Below, piece after piece: positions 60,695-64,000 of a stretch of DNA of 64,000 nucleotides; position 1 is the first letter of the stretch, and the number at the start of each line of letters is the position of its first letter. A program made the translations under genes and the position numbers. Source of the DNA: Haloarcula taiwanensis (lineage in GTDB: Archaea; Halobacteriota; Halobacteria; Halobacteriales; Haloarculaceae); contig CP019154.1 in the NCBI GenBank assembly GCA_002844335.1, positions 2,542,001-2,606,000 of the forward strand, written 5' to 3'. The notes under the pieces were generated by a model. The model saw nothing but the letters and a program-made list of their open reading frames with translations. It made no database searches and was not told the DNA's origin.

Positions 60695-62656
60695 TTAGAT
60701 CGAGGTGATGCGGTTGAAGTCGTCGTCCAGCGCCTGCGCGTCCTCCGGTAGGAGGGCCACGACGAGATGCTCGGCGTAGTCGGCGAAGTACTCGACGAGT
60801 TCGGCGATTCGCGCCGAGTCGATGGCTTCCAGCGAGTCAAGCAGCATGAACGGAACGCTCTCGTGGAGGTCATGGACCAGATAGCCCGCGAGGGCAAAGA
60901 TAAGGCCGGTCACCTCGCGTTCGCTCTCGCTGAGGTGCTCGATGGTGTCCTCGTAAGCCGCACCGTTCTCGGTGGTTCGGACGATGTGGAGCTCGAACAC
61001 CGTTCGGTCGACCTTCTGTCGCCCCTCGCGGACGGTCTGCTCGACGCGTTCGATCCAGATTCGTTCGAGGTTCTCGTACTCCAGAATACCGAGAATGGCG
61101 TCCATGTGCTCGTTGAACTGGTCGACGGCGTTGGCTTCGATCTGGTCGATTTTCGTCCGCTTGTCGGTGAGTTCCTCGACGAGAGCGTCGCGCTCTTCAC
61201 GGAGGTCGTCGGCCCGATTGACCAGCTCCTCGATCTCCTCAATCTCAGCGGACACGTCATCGAGGTCGGACTCCAGACTATCGATCTCGAACTCGAGCTG
61301 GTTCGCCTCCCGGTGTAGCGCGAGGATCTCGTCGAAGTCCTCGGATTCGAGGTTGTCGACCTCGTCTTCCAGCGACTCGACATCCTCGGTCAGTTCCTCG
61401 CGCCGGTCTTTCAGCGAGGAGACCTGCTCTTCGCGGCGTTCGATCTCCGTTTCGGTCTCCTGTATCTTCCGTTCGACGTTCTCGCGGCGGCGCTGCTTCT
61501 TTTCGGCTTCGCGCTGGTCGGTCTTGAGGTCGTCGAGTTCCGACTTGATGTCGTTGAGGTCCTCGACTTTCTGCCGGCGGAGATCCTGCAAACGGTCGAC
61601 CGTGTCTTCGATCTGCTCGCGGTCGACCGTCGAGCCACACGTCCAGCAGACGACAGATTCCTCGTCCTCGCTTTCGAGAAGTTGCTCTGTCACCGCGCCT
61701 CCGGAGCCTTCGGGCGCGTCTTCGAGCGACTGGATGACGTCGTAGTCTTCCTCTTCGAGCCGTTCCTCGTTGTACTGGATCAGGCTCTGGAGGTCGGATA
61801 TCTCGCTGTTCAGCCGCTGACGCTGGTCACGCAGGCTTGCGATTTCGTCTTCGAGGTGCTGCTGGTCGCCCATCGGCGTCTCTGGCAGTTCCTCCAGTTC
61901 GTCTTCGAGGTCAGCCCGTTCGCGTTTCAGCGAGGAGATGCTCTCCTCCTGTGCCTCGATGTCCCGGCGGACAGATTCGAGGTCCGACCGCGTCGAGCGG
62001 AGCTCGTCGAGCTTCTCTTCGAGGACATCCTGTTCCTGACGGCTCTCCTCAATATCCCGGCTGCTGTTGTCTATCTCCTCCTCGCGCTCGGCCAGTTTCT
62101 CGCGTTTCTCTTCGATCTGCTCGCGGAGTTCGGTCCGGCGCTGTTCGAGGTCCGGAAGGTCGCGCTGGCGGGATTCAACCGTGGCGAGTTCGTCGTTGAT
62201 ATCGCCTTTCTCCGCTTCCAGCTGTTCGACTTCCGAGCGGATCGCGTCGATGTCGACCGGCCGCATGATGATTTCGCGGAGATCGTCGCCGCGAGCCACC
62301 GACCGACGTGCCTCGTTGGTTTCGAGGAGGAACGCGAACAGGTCGGCGACCGATGGATCGTCAAGGTAACTCTCACCGTCAAACTGGACAGCGTCCCCCG
62401 CTCGCGTGAGCGTCCGTTCGTACACTTCATCGCCGTACGTGAGGGCAACGCTCCCCTCGTCGGCGTCGCCTTTCAGTGTGGCCTGCGTACTTCCCATCGC
62501 CGCCATAATAGACTGTAGAAACGATGTCCGGTTTGTGGCATTCTTCCCCGTCAGGACAGTCACGCCCGGTGGTATATCGACTGCTGTCTCATCGATCCCA
62601 CCGATATTGGTGACATCAAAATGGGCGACACTAGATCCCTGTTTTGATTCTGGCAT
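60695..62656 (-). CDS. Archaea-specific SMC-related ATPase (RdfA partner)
   Basis: The 653 residues have an ABC-ATPase head, two long coiled coils (about 120-310 and 350-520) and a hook with CWTCGS in the middle (about 338), like Rad50. The Walker A is GKNATNRT (37-44), so the invariant Lys is Arg43. The signature is LSESERE rather than LSGGE. Walker B ends LLDSLEAID (Asp607, Ser608), where the catalytic Glu is Ser. Nucleotide binding without normal hydrolysis is likely. A TATA box is at 62681-62690. Probably a scaffold or DNA-linked cell-shape factor. Confidence 0.88.
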   Translation of the reverse strand: MPESKQGSSVAHFDVTNIGGIDETAVDIPPGVTVLTGKNATNRTSFLQSIMAAMGSTQATLKGDADEGSVALTYGDEVYERTLTRAGDAVQFDGESYLDDPSVADLFAFLLETNEARRSVARGDDLREIIMRPVDIDAIRSEVEQLEAEKGDINDELATVESRQRDLPDLEQRRTELREQIEEKREKLAEREEEIDNSSRDIEESRQEQDVLEEKLDELRSTRSDLESVRRDIEAQEESISSLKRERADLEDELEELPETPMGDQQHLEDEIASLRDQRQRLNSEISDLQSLIQYNEERLEEEDYDVIQSLEDAPEGSGGAVTEQLLESEDEESVVCWTCGSTVDREQIEDTVDRLQDLRRQKVEDLNDIKSELDDLKTDQREAEKKQRRRENVERKIQETETEIERREEQVSSLKDRREELTEDVESLEDEVDNLESEDFDEILALHREANQLEFEIDSLESDLDDVSAEIEEIEELVNRADDLREERDALVEELTDKRTKIDQIEANAVDQFNEHMDAILGILEYENLERIWIERVEQTVREGRQKVDRTVFELHIVRTTENGAAYEDTIEHLSESEREVTGLIFALAGYLVHDLHESVPFMLLDSLEAIDSARIAELVEYFADYAEHLVVALLPEDAQALDDDFNRITSI

Positions 62657-62680
62657 TGCTCTGCCGTAGTTGGAGCGGCT

Positions 62681-62690
62681 ATAAAAATAA
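62681..62690 (-). promoter_or_regulatory. TATA-like box of the SMC/rdfA operon
   Basis: TTATTTTTAT on the minus strand lies 25-34 bp before the ATG at 62656, a good match to leaderless promoter geometry. Confidence 0.5.
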
Positions 62691-62795
62691 TTTCATTGCC
62701 GAAAACCATTTTAGCCATTGGTGTCTCCGACGATGGGTTACTACGGAAGACTCGGCACGATGGGATACACCAGACCGTCGATACGCCGACAGCGA

Positions 62796-62833
62796 TTCCG
62801 GAATAACATCTGTACCAATATTATTCCGGTACA
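62796..62833. promoter_or_regulatory. Interleaved inverted repeats between divergent SMC and hypothetical genes
   Basis: CCGGAATAA (62798-62806) pairs with TTATTCCGG (62821-62829). TGTACC (62811-62816) pairs with GGTACA (62828-62833). ATTCCGGAAT (62796-62805) is itself palindromic. The site lies 140 bp from the SMC start and 90 bp from the plus-strand gene. It could be an operator; no binder is known. Confidence 0.4.
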
Positions 62834-62922
62834 GCGTTATCGCCGAGGAAGTTCGGATCGTTCTCGAATATCTTCTGTTTTGTTATGATCTGTAACTTAT
62901 ATCGCTTGTTTTTGTTTTCGAC

Positions 62923-63309
62923 ATGCCAATCTATAAGTCGATGTGTTTGGAATCAAGTCCTGTGACCCGCTACGAAACGCTACTTGAGGTCGAACTGGAC
63001 GAGTGGGACAGTGGGTACGGTGTCTTGCAGATTGTCGATCCGGATGACAGCGACACCGCCGAGTTGCGGTTCTGCTACTTCAATGAAAACGGGAAATTCA
63101 CGAACCGACCGCTAACGCTACGCCCCGACGAAGAGACGCTAGACCGGACCACGCGAATGGTAGAGAATCTCGGCTACGTCGCCCGGACGTTCGACCCGGC
63201 AGAAATCCGTGAACTCGTGGATACGCTCGGCGAAGAGCGAGTTATCGAACTCGCACAGCTCGTCGACACACTCGGTGAAGCACGGCTGGCGGAGATACTC
63301 GGAGAGTAA
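62923..63309 (+). CDS. Hypothetical protein
   Basis: The 128-residue acidic soluble protein has an N-terminal beta-rich part (TRYETLLEVELDEWDSGYGV; ELRFCYFNENGKFTNRPLTL). The C-terminal helices carry an internal repeat: RELVDTLGEERVIELAQLVD and LVDTLGEARLAEILGE. A TATA-like ACTTATAT lies at 62895-62902. It is followed by crcB with 2 bp between the genes, so it is in the fluoride-channel operon. I do not recognise the family. Confidence 0.7.
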   Translation: MPIYKSMCLESSPVTRYETLLEVELDEWDSGYGVLQIVDPDDSDTAELRFCYFNENGKFTNRPLTLRPDEETLDRTTRMVENLGYVARTFDPAEIRELVDTLGEERVIELAQLVDTLGEARLAEILGE

Positions 63310-63311
63310 AA

Positions 63312-63695
63312 ATGGCGGATACCAACCCGCTAGTAACGGTCGAAACTATCGTCCTCGTAGGCCTCGGGGGGTTCGCCGGTTCGAACCTTCGGTACTTCGT
63401 CGGCCTCTTTTTTCCGGGATTGCAGGGGACGCTGCTGGTCAACGTCTGTGGCAGTTTCGCGCTCGGTGTGCTCGTGTACGAGGGACTGCAGGTCGGTGCA
63501 CTGGCCAGCGAGACGAAACTGGCCGCTTCGACCGGCTTCATCTCATCGTTCACCACCTACAGCACGTTCGCGGTAGAGACAGTATTGACGCCTGAGTGGG
63601 CTGTTGCGAACGTCGTTGGGAGCTACGCGTTGGGGTTTACCGGCGTCCTTGTCGGCCGTGAAACCGTCCGGCTGTTCACCGGAGGCGAGCGCTGA
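63312..63695 (+). CDS. crcB: Fluoride ion channel FluC/CrcB, subunit 1
   Basis: The 127 residues form four helices. Family residues GTLLVNVCGSFALGVLVYEG and TGFISSFTTYSTFAVETVLT include the channel Asn, the Phe-box phenylalanines and the T-T-x-S-T segment. FluC exports F- to prevent toxicity. It overlaps a second crcB by 1 bp, as in dual-gene (heterodimeric) systems. Confidence 0.93.
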   Translation: MADTNPLVTVETIVLVGLGGFAGSNLRYFVGLFFPGLQGTLLVNVCGSFALGVLVYEGLQVGALASETKLAASTGFISSFTTYSTFAVETVLTPEWAVANVVGSYALGFTGVLVGRETVRLFTGGER

Positions 63696-64000
63696 TGGTC
63701 GCTATCGAATCGGCGCATCTGGTCGGGGCCGGTGGGGCACTCGGGGCACTCTGTCGCCACTATCTGTCGGGAGCGGTCCAGCGAGAACCGGTCCCGCTCG
63801 GGACGCTCACAGTGAACGCAGTCGGAAGCTTCGTTTTGGGACTGGTCACGTTCGCTGGTGTGACCGGTGACGCGGCGTTGCTTGTCGGTGTCGGTGCGTG
63901 CGGATCGTTCACGACGTTTTCCTCGTTTTCGGTAGAGACAGTCCGACTGTGGGAGGACGGCTACGTAGGGCTGGCTGTGGGCAACGCTGTCGGGAACCTC
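63695..64000 (+). CDS. crcB: Fluoride ion channel FluC/CrcB, subunit 2 (truncated by window)
   Basis: The first 102 codons are present: MVAIESAHLVGAGGALGALC, RHYLSG, VNAVGSFVLGLVTF, GSFTTFSSFSVETV. These are the same motifs as subunit 1. The gene runs off the end of the window. The ATG overlaps the stop of subunit 1 (TGATG), consistent with paired expression of two unequal subunits. Confidence 0.9.
   Translation, partial: MVAIESAHLVGAGGALGALCRHYLSGAVQREPVPLGTLTVNAVGSFVLGLVTFAGVTGDAALLVGVGACGSFTTFSSFSVETVRLWEDGYVGLAVGNAVGNL

Overview
The window is haloarchaeal chromosomal DNA, most like Haloarcula. The evidence is the acidic proteomes, the GC-rich coding with AT-rich promoters, the archaellum (arl) and Che systems, ribosomal protein S6e, lipoproteins with Tat or Sec lipoboxes, RdfA with an archaeal SMC-related partner, and many small proteins of halobacterial DUF families. 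The genus is an inference from gene content and order. I see no rRNA, tRNA, CRISPR array or insertion sequence.

Layout. 1-3.3 kb: a truncated gene, a 46-bp tandem duplication, a pilin-like protein, 6-phosphogluconate dehydrogenase and an M29 aminopeptidase. 3.3-29.3 kb: a motility and chemotaxis island. On the minus strand, in transcription order, come cheW, a KaiC-like ATPase, a winged-helix regulator, a small membrane protein, one archaellin, a DUF7500-like protein, a two-gene membrane cassette, cheY-cheC-cheD, and arlCDE-F-G-H-I-J. On the plus strand are cheB-cheA-cheR, a HEAT-repeat protein and cheF1, then S6e and a DUF7112-like gene, cheF2, and a second copy of the membrane cassette. No transducer (htr) gene is present. 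Signals from transducers elsewhere would pass through CheW/CheA to CheY, with CheB, CheR, CheC and CheD handling adaptation, and CheF and ArlCDE coupling to the ArlH/I/J motor that drives the ArlB filament.

29.3-38.4 kb: a dUTPase-like protein, small DUF proteins, a DHH phosphoesterase whose 3' end is duplicated next to it, a hybrid receiver/GAF/PAS histidine kinase, three UspA proteins and a GNAT acetyltransferase. 38.4-45 kb: an oligopeptide-type ABC transporter with two fused ATPases. 45-55 kb: dihydroorotase, a lipoate-ligase-like protein, an M23-like protein, DUF4385, nicotinamidase, two tandem HExxH lipoproteins and nicotinate phosphoribosyltransferase. 55-60 kb: a ZIP transporter, an M50 protease with CBS domains, an MBL hydrolase, a Nudix-eIF2B fusion and a class V aminotransferase. 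60-64 kb: rdfA with an SMC-like gene, a small unknown gene and a tandem fluoride-channel (crcB) pair cut by the window end.

The most notable new observation is a shared promoter element inside the island. The inverted repeat TATC-N6-GATA lies upstream of arlCDE, cheY, the small membrane gene, the winged-helix gene and membrane cassette 2. One-mismatch versions lie upstream of cheW and the archaellin. In most cases it sits about 10-15 nt upstream of a TATA-like box. This suggests a dedicated motility regulon, possibly controlled by the winged-helix gene in its centre. The duplicated, inverted membrane cassette flanking the che genes, one copy of which carries this element, is a candidate undescribed motility-associated system.
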